The notes: generated by a model not told the origin, from the sequence alone. DNA of 10,523 bases from Pedobacter sp. (GCA_028287885.1 JAQBOT010000288.1:1-10523); one strand, 5' to 3'. Counted from the stretch's first letter, positions 1-6,109 are shown. A program made the numbers and translations.

Positions 1-3
1 TCC

Positions 4-603
4 TTAATGTTTTAACTTCGCTTTAAACACCTTCTCCAGCTTGTCGATCTTAGGTTGTATCACAAGTCTGCAATAAGGCTGGTCTGCATTTTTATTGAAG
101 TAATTTTGGTGGTAGTTCTCTGCTACATAAAAAGGTTTGGCCTTTTCAATTGCAGTTACGAGAGGTTTGCCATAAGCATTGGTCTTAATTAGCTCAGCTT
201 TGTACCGTTCTGCAATCTGTTTTTGTTCAGGAGTATTGTAGAATACAACGGAGCGATACTGCGTGCCAACATCTGCACCCTGGCGGTTCAGTGTGGTCGG
301 ATCATGGCTCTTCCAGAATACCGCCAACAGCTCGTCGTAAGATATTTTCTTTGGGTCGAAGGTGACTTCTACCACTTCGGCATGGCCGGTAGTGCCGGTA
401 CAAACGTCTTCATAAGAAGGATTGGGCACGTTGCCTCCTTCAAAGCCAGACTTCAAACTGACTACGCCATCGAGGCGCTGGAATATAGCTTCCGAACACC
501 AAAAGCAACCCATTCCAAAAGTTGCTTTTTCTTTCTTTTGGGGTTGGGCATGTACATTAGAAATGGAAAGTAGGATTACTGCGAATAAAGTGAGGACTTT
601 CAT
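4..603 (-). CDS. msrA: Exported peptide-methionine (S)-S-oxide reductase MsrA
   Basis: MsrA reduces the S-epimer of methionine sulfoxide, free or in proteins, back to methionine through a cysteine sulfenic acid intermediate. The 199-residue product starts with a signal peptide: Lys2, a hydrophobic stretch at about 4-16, and a plausible cleavage site after Val-His-Ala19. It should therefore act in the periplasm or envelope. The family signature GCFWC is at residues 32-36, with Cys33 as the catalytic residue and Cys36 making a CxxC. Also visible are TGHAE with Glu76, the GTQYRS motif at 113-118, the NYHQ stretch at 163-166, and PYC with Cys178 as a likely resolving cysteine. The mature domain has normal MsrA length and no MsrB domain is fused to it. 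The gene stands alone and is divergent from the oxygenase gene; its upstream region carries a 20-bp tandem repeat. Family assignment is secure; export is inferred from the N-terminus. Confidence 0.96.
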   Translation of the reverse strand: MKVLTLFAVILLSISNVHAQPQKKEKATFGMGCFWCSEAIFQRLDGVVSLKSGFEGGNVPNPSYEDVCTGTTGHAEVVEVTFDPKKISYDELLAVFWKSHDPTTLNRQGADVGTQYRSVVFYNTPEQKQIAERYKAELIKTNAYGKPLVTAIEKAKPFYVAENYHQNYFNKNADQPYCRLVIQPKIDKLEKVFKAKLKH

Positions 604-681
604 GTTGTGTATTTTAATAAAGGTTGTTCTTTCAATTATTTAGAAAATTGTTGCGGATGCATTCGTTTGAGAAAATGTTTG

Positions 682-721
682 CTGATGCATTTTTCTAAAA
701 ACTGATGCATTTGTCTAGAAA
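682..721. repeat. Two-copy 20-bp tandem repeat upstream of msrA
   Basis: Copy one (682-701) reads ctgatgcatttttctaaaaa. Copy two (702-721) follows directly and differs at only two positions (18/20 identical). A third, more degenerate relative sits nearer the gene: the shared core GATGCATT recurs at 656-663, 684-691 and 704-711. The core contains the palindrome ATGCAT. The repeat begins about 80 bp upstream of the msrA start, where a regulator could bind, but no known operator is recognised. Confidence 0.6.
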
Positions 722-830
722 TACGTAAGCTGTAGAAGTACAGTTTCTATTTTCTGCACAGGATCTTAAATTGACAATGATTTGATTAAGGAAGAAAAGT
801 GTTAAAACTATGATTGACTAAGAACATAAA

Positions 831-965
831 CAGGTAGAACAATTAATAAGTAGTGATATGATTAATGAGAAAAAACAGGTAGTAACATTAATAACTATTG
901 TTTCGATTGAGGACCCAAAAAAGGTAAAACTGTTAATAACTTAAAGCGTTTACTTTAAATAAGAT
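831..965. repeat. Degenerate direct repeat with 45-bp period
   Basis: Units begin at 831, 876 and 921, exactly 45 bp apart. Units one and two match at 32 of 45 positions by hand alignment. The third keeps mainly the first 21 positions (16/21 against unit two). The best conserved part is an AGGTA element followed by TTAATAA and then (g/c)T. A possible fourth, gapped copy lies just upstream at about 788-830. The array ends about 80 bp before the oxygenase start codon. Its function is unknown; it could be an ordered set of protein-binding sites or the decayed remains of a tandem duplication. Confidence 0.5.
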
Positions 966-1010
966 ATCTTCATTCTGCCAGAACTATCCACAAAATTGTT
1001 ATTTGTTTTC

Positions 1011-1018
1011 TAATTTCG
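1011..1018 (+). promoter_or_regulatory. Candidate -7 element for the oxygenase gene
   Basis: The octamer TAATTTCG matches the Bacteroidota -7 consensus TAnnTTTG at all defined positions but one. It lies 27 bp before the start codon at 1046. No clear -33 TTG is found at the usual 17-23 bp spacing, so this is a weak call. No Shine-Dalgarno sequence is evident before the ATG; the leader is A-rich, as is common in this phylum. Confidence 0.25.
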
Positions 1019-1045
1019 TTTTTCTAATCGATAAAGATAAACATT

Positions 1046-2008
1046 ATGTCAACACCGTATATACCATGTCTGGACCTGGGCTCATACATCAATGGTACAG
1101 AAGAGCAGCGTAAAGACTTTTCCGACCAGCTTGGAAGGGCATTTAATGATTCTGGTTTTGTTACGATCACCAACCATGGTGTTAGTCAGGAATTGATCGA
1201 CAAACTGTATGAAACCATCAAAGCTGCTTTTTCATTAACACGGGAGCAGAAAAGTCAGTATGAAAAACCAGAACTTGCCGGCCAGCGTGGCTACACTAGT
1301 CCTGGGAAAGAAACGGCAAAAGGGGCAAAAACCGCAGATTTAAAAGAGTTTTGGCAAATCGGTCAGGAAGTTACGGATGGCGATCCCATCAAAGCTCAAT
1401 ATCCTGACAATGTTATCCTGAATGAAGTTCCCGAATTCAACCAAATTACAAGGGAGATCTACAAGAAGCTGGAATCCAACGGAAAATACCTATTGGAAGC
1501 CATAGCAACTTACCTTGGCCTTCCAATGAATTATTTTGAAAAGCATGTACATAATGGAAATTCCATTCTAAGGGCGCTACATTACTTCCCAATTGATAAT
1601 CCGGATGCAATGCCTGATGATGCGGTAAGAGCCGGTGCGCATGAAGATATCAATCTAATTACGCTATTGATCGGTGCTAGTGCCGACGGACTAGAAGTGC
1701 TTACAAGAAATAATGAGTGGCTGCCTATCAAAGCGCACCATTCAGATATCGTAGTTAACGTTGGCGACATGTTGCAGCGCTTAACAAACAATAAGCTAAA
1801 GTCTACAACCCACCGTGTTGTTAATCCGCCACGTGAATTAATGAAAACTTCCCGCTTTTCGGTTCCTTTCTTTCTTCATCCAAGATCAGACATGGATTTA
1901 ACTTCCTTGGATTCTTGTATTGATGCGGAACATCCGAAAGTTTATTCTGATATGACCGCAGGTGAGTATTTGGACGAACGCTTGAGTGAAATTGGATTGA
2001 AAAAATAA
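1046..2008 (+). CDS. Isopenicillin N synthase-like 2-oxoglutarate/Fe(II) oxygenase
   Basis: The 320-residue cytoplasmic protein has the two-part layout of the plant-type and isopenicillin-N-synthase-like oxygenases. An N-terminal DIOX_N-type region spans about 5-120 and includes the GFVTITNHGV stretch at 37-46. A double-stranded beta-helix oxygenase domain spans about 170-280. The iron-binding triad is visible as His199-x-Asp201 and the distal His256 in STTHRVVNP. Arg270-x-Ser272 (RFSVPFF) is the usual 2-oxoglutarate carboxylate-binding pair, so a 2OG-dependent oxygenase is more likely than a true IPNS. The substrate cannot be read from the sequence. There is no biosynthetic cluster around it, and the adjacent beta-lactamase-fold gene is convergent, so it gives no evidence of a pathway. 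The last two lysine codons and the stop codon coincide with the A-tract of the palindrome that follows. Family call is strong, substrate unknown. Confidence 0.93.
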   Translation: MSTPYIPCLDLGSYINGTEEQRKDFSDQLGRAFNDSGFVTITNHGVSQELIDKLYETIKAAFSLTREQKSQYEKPELAGQRGYTSPGKETAKGAKTADLKEFWQIGQEVTDGDPIKAQYPDNVILNEVPEFNQITREIYKKLESNGKYLLEAIATYLGLPMNYFEKHVHNGNSILRALHYFPIDNPDAMPDDAVRAGAHEDINLITLLIGASADGLEVLTRNNEWLPIKAHHSDIVVNVGDMLQRLTNNKLKSTTHRVVNPPRELMKTSRFSVPFFLHPRSDMDLTSLDSCIDAEHPKVYSDMTAGEYLDERLSEIGLKK

Positions 2009-2068
2009 CATCTGTTCTCCGGCTGAACGGCTGCGCAGTTCTATGCCGGTTCACAGACATTATTTTTT
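2000..2068 (+). terminator. Bidirectional intrinsic terminator, left palindrome
   Basis: A GC-rich imperfect hairpin (core 2012-2056) is followed by six T at 2063-2068 and preceded by six A at 2000-2005, so it can end transcription on both strands. Stem segments are CTGT/ACAG, then CCGGC/GCCGG, then GAAC/GTTC, then GC/GC around a TGC loop, with mismatches between segments. The outer flanks AAAAAATAA (2000-2008) and TTATTTTTT (2060-2068) are complementary. It sits directly on the end of the oxygenase gene and is its obvious terminator. The core is repeated in inverted orientation at 2465-2509. Confidence 0.75.
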
Positions 2069-2080
2069 CTCCAGCGACCG

Positions 2081-2140
2081 TTACAAGCATGCTGATTACC
2101 TACATCCGGATTACAAGCATGCGGATTACTGGCATTCGTT
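2081..2140. repeat. Two-copy 30-bp tandem repeat
   Basis: Units 2081-2110 and 2111-2140 begin with an identical 12-bp block, ttacaagcatgc, and match at about 23 of 30 positions. The GGATTAC word in this repeat is related to the GGATTAGG/GGATTACG words of the neighbouring array at 2176-2232, so the two sets may share an origin. Confidence 0.55.
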
Positions 2141-2175
2141 TTTGGTACGGGTAAATACTAGCTATCTACGGGATA

Positions 2176-2232
2176 CCGGATTAGGTGAATAAAAGCCGGA
2201 TTAGGTGAATAAAGCCGGATTACGTGAATAAG
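2176..2232. repeat. Three tandem copies of an 18-20 bp unit
   Basis: Units at 2176-2195, 2196-2214 and 2215-2232 read ccggattaggtgaataaaag with small length changes in the A-run and one g-to-c change in the third. A fourth, diverged copy is at about 2250-2268 (ctggattgcgtgaaaa). A partial inverted relative (ggttcacctact) is at 2423-2434. All three units end in in-phase or near stop triplets, so the array is not coding. Confidence 0.65.
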
Positions 2233-2261
2233 ATACTTTAACACACCTACTGGATTGCGTG

Positions 2262-2305
2262 AAAAAAATCAAGGCCGATAAGAAGATCTCTTACCGGCCT
2301 TGATT
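2262..2305 (-). terminator. Strong rho-independent terminator on the minus strand
   Basis: Arms 2267-2277 (aatcaaggccg) and 2295-2305 (cggccttgatt) are perfectly complementary over 11 bp. After one A-C mismatch the stem continues with TAAGA/TCTTA around a five-base loop. Read on the minus strand the hairpin runs into a seven-T tract (complement of 2262-2268). This is the strongest terminator structure in the window. It lies about 150 bp beyond the other minus-strand terminator at 2453-2509, so it either backs that one up or ends a separate short transcript starting inside the spacer. Confidence 0.75.
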
Positions 2306-2452
2306 ATTTAGATATATAGTTGTTGTTCGTGGACTAAATCGAATGTGATTGTATGCTCTGGATGGTAGTGGCGACATGTCATATGCGTAATGTACATGCC
2401 GCTTAATATTTCCACTTACTGCGGTTCACCTACTGCCCCTATTCTTTGGAAT

Positions 2453-2520
2453 AAAAAATAAATGCTGTGAACCGGCATAGAACCGCGCAGCTGTTCAGCC
2501 GGAGAACAGTATTATTTTTT
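2453..2520 (-). terminator. Bidirectional intrinsic terminator, right palindrome
   Basis: This is the inverted counterpart of the palindrome at 2000-2068. Its core is 2465-2509, with six A at 2453-2458 and six T at 2515-2520. On the minus strand it follows the stop codon of the serine hydrolase gene by 43 nt and ends in a T6 tract, so it is the natural terminator of the two-gene lipoprotein operon. The stem segments are the same as in the left copy; the two core differences fall on the mismatched pair flanking the innermost GC/GC stem. Confidence 0.75.
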
Positions 2521-2552
2521 ATAACTGAAAAGCAGGAGAGCCAATAGTGATA

Positions 2553-4373
2553 TTATTGTTTATTCGCTTTATCAATCGCCTTGTTAATCACATCCTGTAT
2601 TCTCCCGCGAATCAACAATTTAGACAACTGTTCTGAAACGGTGGGATTCACACGGTTGGATAAAAACACGTAAACTAATCCACGCGACGGGTCCACCCAC
2701 ACGCAAGTTCCTGTATAACCCGTATGGCCAAACGTCTGATCTGAGGCAAGTTCAGAAGGGTAATGCTTGGAGGCAACCGGATCCCAACGGTCAAAACCCA
2801 ATCCTCTTCTGCTTACAGCCGACTGCCGGGCAGTAAACATGTTTACCGTTTCTGGTTTAAAGTACTGCTCACCACCATATGTTCCCTTATTCAGCAGCAT
2901 TTGATACATGATTGCCATGTCATTCGAGTTGGCGAATAAACCGGCGTGCCCGGATACGCCGCCAACCAATGCTGCACCCTGATCATGAACATATCCAACC
3001 AATAAAGTTTTGCGGAAGTAAGTGTCGTTTTCTGTGGGTACAATCTGTTCTCTGGAGAAACGGTTCCTTGGGAGAAAACCTGCTGTTTGCATGCCTAACG
3101 GTTTGTAGAAATTGGTATACACATAGTCGTTTAAGGGTGTACCACTTAGTCGCTCTACGATATCCTTCATCACGTACATACTAATATCGCTGTACACGTA
3201 GGTGCCCCGGGTTCTAATCGGCGCATTCAACATTTTTGGCCACATCACATCTTTAAAGTAGTCTTTGCGGATGTAATATCCGTCGGCCACTTTAGTGGGG
3301 AATGCTGCGGAAGAATCCGAACTGTGATCTTCGGGTCTCACTGAATCCTGAAAGGGGATATAGGGGATAAAGCCAGCCTGGTGAAGCATCACCTCACGCA
3401 CCTTAATGTTGTTCATTCCAGTTAAACGCGCTTTTGGAATATAGGCGCCTATGTTCGTGTCTAAGTTCAGCTTCTTTTCTTCAAATAAGCGCATTACTGT
3501 CGGCGTTGTAGCCGTGACCTTAGTTACAGAGGCAAGGTCAAATATGTCAGTCACCCGTTCCGGAACACTTCCGTCGTAGGTATGATTTCCATAAGCTTTA
3601 TTAAAAATCACTTTGCCATCTTTAGCAACAAGAACCACCATGCCCGGTGCTGCTTTCGCGCGAATGGCTTCGGCTGTAATGTCATCAATTCCGTTTAGGT
3701 CGTCCGAGTTAACTCCGGCATCTTCTGGAACCGTGTATTTCAGTCGTGTAGCCGTGGTTGTAAAACCGGAACCGGCGGTATACTTATGTGAATAACCCTG
3801 AATGAGCTTATTGGTTGCCGGGATACCTCCAAAGATGATTTGGGGAATTACACTCGCAGCTTCTAAGTCAGTTTTCTCCGTCCATACGATTGGGGCAGTT
3901 GTGGCATCAAAGGCAGAAAGATGGTTTCCATTTCCAAAAAAAGCAACGATCACCTGTTTGCTTTTAGAAAGGGTATTTATGAAGTTGATGTTTCTCGGCT
4001 CGTTTGATTGAACATCTGTAAGGCTGACGACCACGGTATTAAAATACTTTAGGTCGTCTTCAAGATTGTTTAAAGTAGGCTGACCTTGATAGTCTGCTGC
4101 AGAGAAAGGCGTTACTTTCGCGTATTTGTTAAGCAGGCTGTCGACAATCAGCTGATTCGGATTGCCTAGGTTTACAGAAGCAATGGTTTTCTTATCCAGG
4201 GCTGTTAAAGGAATGACGTTCGACTGGTTATTAAACAGAATAGCGTTTTGAAGAACGGCGTTCATCGCAGCTAATCGTGCCTGGTTTTTTGAGTGCTGCT
4301 GAGCGCATGCACTCAGAGTAAAAATCGAAAGTAGAGATAAGGTTACGGCATTTACAATTCTATTTTTTCTCAT
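2553..4373 (-). CDS. Lipoprotein serine hydrolase: GH3-C-like region plus beta-lactamase-family domain
   Basis: The start at 4373 is preferred over an upstream in-frame ATG at 4388. It gives a clean lipoprotein signal (lipobox LSAC, lipidated Cys23) and has a GGAG sequence nine bases upstream. The product is then 606 residues. Residues about 35-195 resemble the C-terminal domain of glycoside hydrolase family 3 (an ILFNNQSNVIPL-type start, then VVVSLTD, VIVAFFGN and IIFGG blocks). Residues about 220-600 form a beta-lactamase/penicillin-binding-like domain (PF00144 type): Ser282-Val-Thr-Lys285 as the catalytic SxxK, Tyr394-Ser-Asp as the YxN-type motif, and His550-Thr-Gly in the KTG position. 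Many Bacteroidota proteins carry GH3-N, GH3-C and this domain together. Here GH3-N, with the glycosidase nucleophile, is absent, so only the serine hydrolase is likely active. The substrate could be a cell-wall peptide, ester or amide; resistance to beta-lactams is not implied. The gene overlaps the amidohydrolase gene by 14 bp. Confidence 0.88.
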   Translation of the reverse strand: MRKNRIVNAVTLSLLSIFTLSACAQQHSKNQARLAAMNAVLQNAILFNNQSNVIPLTALDKKTIASVNLGNPNQLIVDSLLNKYAKVTPFSAADYQGQPTLNNLEDDLKYFNTVVVSLTDVQSNEPRNINFINTLSKSKQVIVAFFGNGNHLSAFDATTAPIVWTEKTDLEAASVIPQIIFGGIPATNKLIQGYSHKYTAGSGFTTTATRLKYTVPEDAGVNSDDLNGIDDITAEAIRAKAAPGMVVLVAKDGKVIFNKAYGNHTYDGSVPERVTDIFDLASVTKVTATTPTVMRLFEEKKLNLDTNIGAYIPKARLTGMNNIKVREVMLHQAGFIPYIPFQDSVRPEDHSSDSSAAFPTKVADGYYIRKDYFKDVMWPKMLNAPIRTRGTYVYSDISMYVMKDIVERLSGTPLNDYVYTNFYKPLGMQTAGFLPRNRFSREQIVPTENDTYFRKTLLVGYVHDQGAALVGGVSGHAGLFANSNDMAIMYQMLLNKGTYGGEQYFKPETVNMFTARQSAVSRRGLGFDRWDPVASKHYPSELASDQTFGHTGYTGTCVWVDPSRGLVYVFLSNRVNPTVSEQLSKLLIRGRIQDVINKAIDKANKQ

Positions 4374-5994
4374 ATACTTTTTCTCCATTGATGTAGGTCT
4401 TCAAAACTTGTGTTTTCAATATTTTATCTGCTTGGGTTGTCATAATATCATTGTCCAGGATCACGAAGTCGGCAAGTTTTCCTTTCTCTAAACTTCCTTT
4501 TTCTTTCTCTTCGAAGTTTGCTTTGGCAGCCCAGATCGTCATCCCTCTTAATGTTTCCTCTTTCGTAAGCGCATTTTCCATTTGAAATCCGCCTTTTGGA
4601 TAATCCTTGGCGTCCTTTCGAAAGCTTGCTGCAAAGAAAGTAAGCATGGGGTTGATGTCCTCAACCGGAAAATCTGTTCCCAGTGGGAGCCATCCGTTTT
4701 GCTGCAAAAGCTGCTTGTACGCGTACGCTGTTTTCAATCGAGCTGCACCGAGGCGGTCGCCTGCCCAATACATGTCTGATGTGGCATGCGTAGGCTGCAC
4801 AGAAGGCACAACGTTCGTTTTACCAAATAAGGCGAAATCTTCTGGTGCAACCACCTGTGCATGCTCAATTCTCCAGCGTTTGTCATTCTTGCCGCCAAGT
4901 ACCTTATTGTAAATCTTCAGTATTGTACGGTTGGCGGAATCGCCTATGGCATGTGTACACATCTGGAAATCGTGTGCTGCGATCTTTTCTGCCACCTGCT
5001 GAAAATGTTGCTGGCTGCTTAATAGAAATCCCTTTTTAGTTGGCATATCAGAATAGGGATGCAGAAGGCTCGCTCCGCGTGAACCCAGGGCTCCATCGGC
5101 ATAAACTTTAAAAGAACGAACGTTTAAACGTTGGGTTTTTATCGCACCACGCTTAAACAGGTAGTCGTAGTTGGATTCCTTATCCGACAACATCAGGTAT
5201 AAACGCATTTTTAGCTTATTTGATGCCTGAAGCTTTTCTATAAAATCGACAAGCGATGCATCAACGCCACAATCATCTATTGTTGTAAGTCCTACGGCGA
5301 AACATTTTGCCTGGGCATCCAGCAATACTTTCTCTTGTTCTTCGGGGCTCTCAGCAGGAATCTTACTGGACACCAGGCGAACGGCATTGTCTACCAGTAA
5401 ACCTGTTAGTCGCCCATTCTTTTCAACGATATCACCGCCCGTTAGCGGGTAACTTTTTGAAATTCCAGCAGCGTAAAGTGCTTGTTCGTTGGCAATAGCA
5501 GCATGACCGTCTACACGGGTTAACAGCACCGGCTGATTTGGAAACAGTCGGTCCAGATCTGCGCGGTCAGGAAACTCTTTGTTGCTCCAGTCATTCTGAT
5601 CCCATCCTCTGCCGATCAACCAGCCTTTGGGCTGCGACTTCGCGAAAGAGGAAAGTACCTGACACACCTCCGCCCAGCTCTTGGTGCCTGTAAGGTCAGC
5701 AGTTTGCAGACTTTGGCCATAGCCATAGAAGTGTGCATGTGCATCTATAAATCCAGGATAAACGGCTTTGCCTTTGGCATCCAACTCTTCGGTTGCAGAA
5801 TATTCTTTTTTAATTTCAGCATCGCTGCCCACAGCAAGGATCTTACCATCTTTTACAGCGAATGCCGCTGCGGTATCGAACTTATCGTTAACTGTATAAA
5901 CCTTTGCATTGTATACAATCAGATCTGCATTTTTACTTTTGCAGCCGCTGAGTAGAGCAGTGGCAAGTACAAGACTTGCGAATAGATTCTTCAT
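4360..5994 (-). CDS. Lipoprotein amidohydrolase of the YtcJ-like metal-dependent family
   Basis: An in-frame ATG at 6033 exists, but the start at 5994 gives a typical lipoprotein signal: Lys2, a hydrophobic core, then LLSGC with Cys18. That makes 544 residues, normal for the amidohydrolase_3/YtcJ group. Visible metal-site and family motifs are His86-Ala-His88 in GFIDAHAH, Lys296 in the FKVYADGALGSRGA block, His348 in THAIGD, His378 in RIEHAQ, and Asp441 in GTDFPVE. Such enzymes hydrolyse C-N bonds in amides, ureas or N-acyl compounds; the substrate here is unknown. The protein should be attached to a membrane outside the cytoplasm. Its stop codon lies inside the start of the serine hydrolase gene, so both are translated from one message and may act on related envelope or nutrient substrates. 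Family call firm, substrate open. Confidence 0.92.
   Translation of the reverse strand: MKNLFASLVLATALLSGCKSKNADLIVYNAKVYTVNDKFDTAAAFAVKDGKILAVGSDAEIKKEYSATEELDAKGKAVYPGFIDAHAHFYGYGQSLQTADLTGTKSWAEVCQVLSSFAKSQPKGWLIGRGWDQNDWSNKEFPDRADLDRLFPNQPVLLTRVDGHAAIANEQALYAAGISKSYPLTGGDIVEKNGRLTGLLVDNAVRLVSSKIPAESPEEQEKVLLDAQAKCFAVGLTTIDDCGVDASLVDFIEKLQASNKLKMRLYLMLSDKESNYDYLFKRGAIKTQRLNVRSFKVYADGALGSRGASLLHPYSDMPTKKGFLLSSQQHFQQVAEKIAAHDFQMCTHAIGDSANRTILKIYNKVLGGKNDKRWRIEHAQVVAPEDFALFGKTNVVPSVQPTHATSDMYWAGDRLGAARLKTAYAYKQLLQQNGWLPLGTDFPVEDINPMLTFFAASFRKDAKDYPKGGFQMENALTKEETLRGMTIWAAKANFEEKEKGSLEKGKLADFVILDNDIMTTQADKILKTQVLKTYINGEKVYEKK
4383..4386 (-). promoter_or_regulatory. Ribosome binding site deciding the serine hydrolase start
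   Basis: On the minus strand GGAG followed by AAAAAGTAT leads into the ATG at 4373. The alternative ATG at 4388 has no purine-rich sequence ahead of it and would put five extra charged or polar residues before the lipoprotein signal. The site lies inside the 3' end of the amidohydrolase gene, which fits translational coupling. Confidence 0.5.
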
Positions 5995-5999
5995 AAAGT

Positions 6000-6034
6000 T
6001 AAAGGTATAAAAAGCTTGTAGGGACTGGGTCAAA
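6000..6034 (-). promoter_or_regulatory. Candidate promoter of the two-lipoprotein operon
   Basis: On the minus strand a TTTG (complement of 6031-6034) is followed after 23 bp by TACCTTTA (complement of 6000-6007). This matches the Bacteroidota -33/-7 pattern TTG, 17-23 bp, TAnnTTTG, with only the final G changed. The -7 element ends five bases before the ATG at 5994, so the transcript would be nearly leaderless. It also supports the start at 5994 over the one at 6033. Confidence 0.35.
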
Positions 6035-6071
6035 TAAGCACAATTGTAGAAAAGAAATTACAGTTAAGGCT

Positions 6072-6079
6072 TATTTTCG
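6072..6079 (+). promoter_or_regulatory. Candidate -7 element of the mutL operon
   Basis: TATTTTCG matches TAnnTTTG except for one position, and lies 30 bp before the mutL start codon. A TTG is present at 6044-6046, but the spacing of 25 bp is slightly longer than usual. TAAATTAG at 6081-6088 is an equally weak alternative. An AGGGAAG sequence at 6098-6104, five bases before the ATG, could serve as ribosome binding site. Confidence 0.25.
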
Positions 6080-6109
6080 CTAAATTAGCAGCTTTACAGG
6101 GAAGTTTAA

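Larger units (their letters stand above)
604..1045. other. AT-rich divergent intergenic region with two repeat sets
   Basis: This 442-bp spacer lies between the divergent msrA and 2OG-oxygenase genes, so promoters for both must lie within or near it. I see no convincing protein-coding frame and no RNA gene. It contains a 20-bp direct repeat close to msrA and a degenerate repeat with 45-bp spacing closer to the oxygenase gene. I found no good match to the Bacteroidota -33/-7 promoter consensus (TTG, then TAnnTTTG) in front of msrA. Confidence 0.7.
2012..2509. repeat. 498-bp segment bounded by 45-bp inverted repeats
   Basis: The segment starts with 2012-2056 and ends with 2465-2509. The second arm is the reverse complement of the first at 43 of 45 positions. 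Similarity continues outward through A6TAA-type flanks and inward through the T-tracts, giving arms of roughly 69 bp. The interior (2069-2452) has no convincing gene, two sets of short tandem repeats and one strong minus-strand terminator. It could be a non-autonomous MITE-like element with terminal inverted repeats, or simply two copies of a palindromic terminator that each serve one of the convergent genes. No transposase gene and no clear target-site duplication are visible, so mobility is unproven. Confidence 0.6.

Noticed and set aside
1046-2008. Beta-lactam antibiotic biosynthesis gene
   Set aside because: The resemblance to isopenicillin N synthase is at the family level only. There is an RxS 2-oxoglutarate-binding pair, and no peptide synthetase or other pathway gene is nearby; the beta-lactamase-fold neighbour is convergent and part of another operon.
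1821-2090. Minus-strand 89-codon frame across the oxygenase end and left palindrome
   Set aside because: It overlaps the conserved oxygenase C-terminus and crosses a terminator hairpin; the protein shows no family features.
2081-2232. CRISPR array
   Set aside because: The units are 18-30 bp and directly tandem without unique spacers of constant length, and no cas gene is nearby.
2012-2509. Phase-variable invertible switch
   Set aside because: Inverted repeats around a segment can mark an invertible promoter, but both flanking genes point inward, so flipping the segment could not turn either on. No invertase gene or good outward promoter is seen. The arms also explain themselves as terminators.
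4374-4388. Upstream start of the serine hydrolase at 4388
   Set aside because: It adds five residues (MEKKY) before a good lipoprotein signal and lacks a ribosome binding site; the ATG at 4373 has GGAG ahead of it.
5995-6033. Upstream start of the amidohydrolase at 6033
   Set aside because: The added 13 residues have no role in the signal peptide, and the likely promoter elements at 6000-6034 would lie inside the coding sequence.
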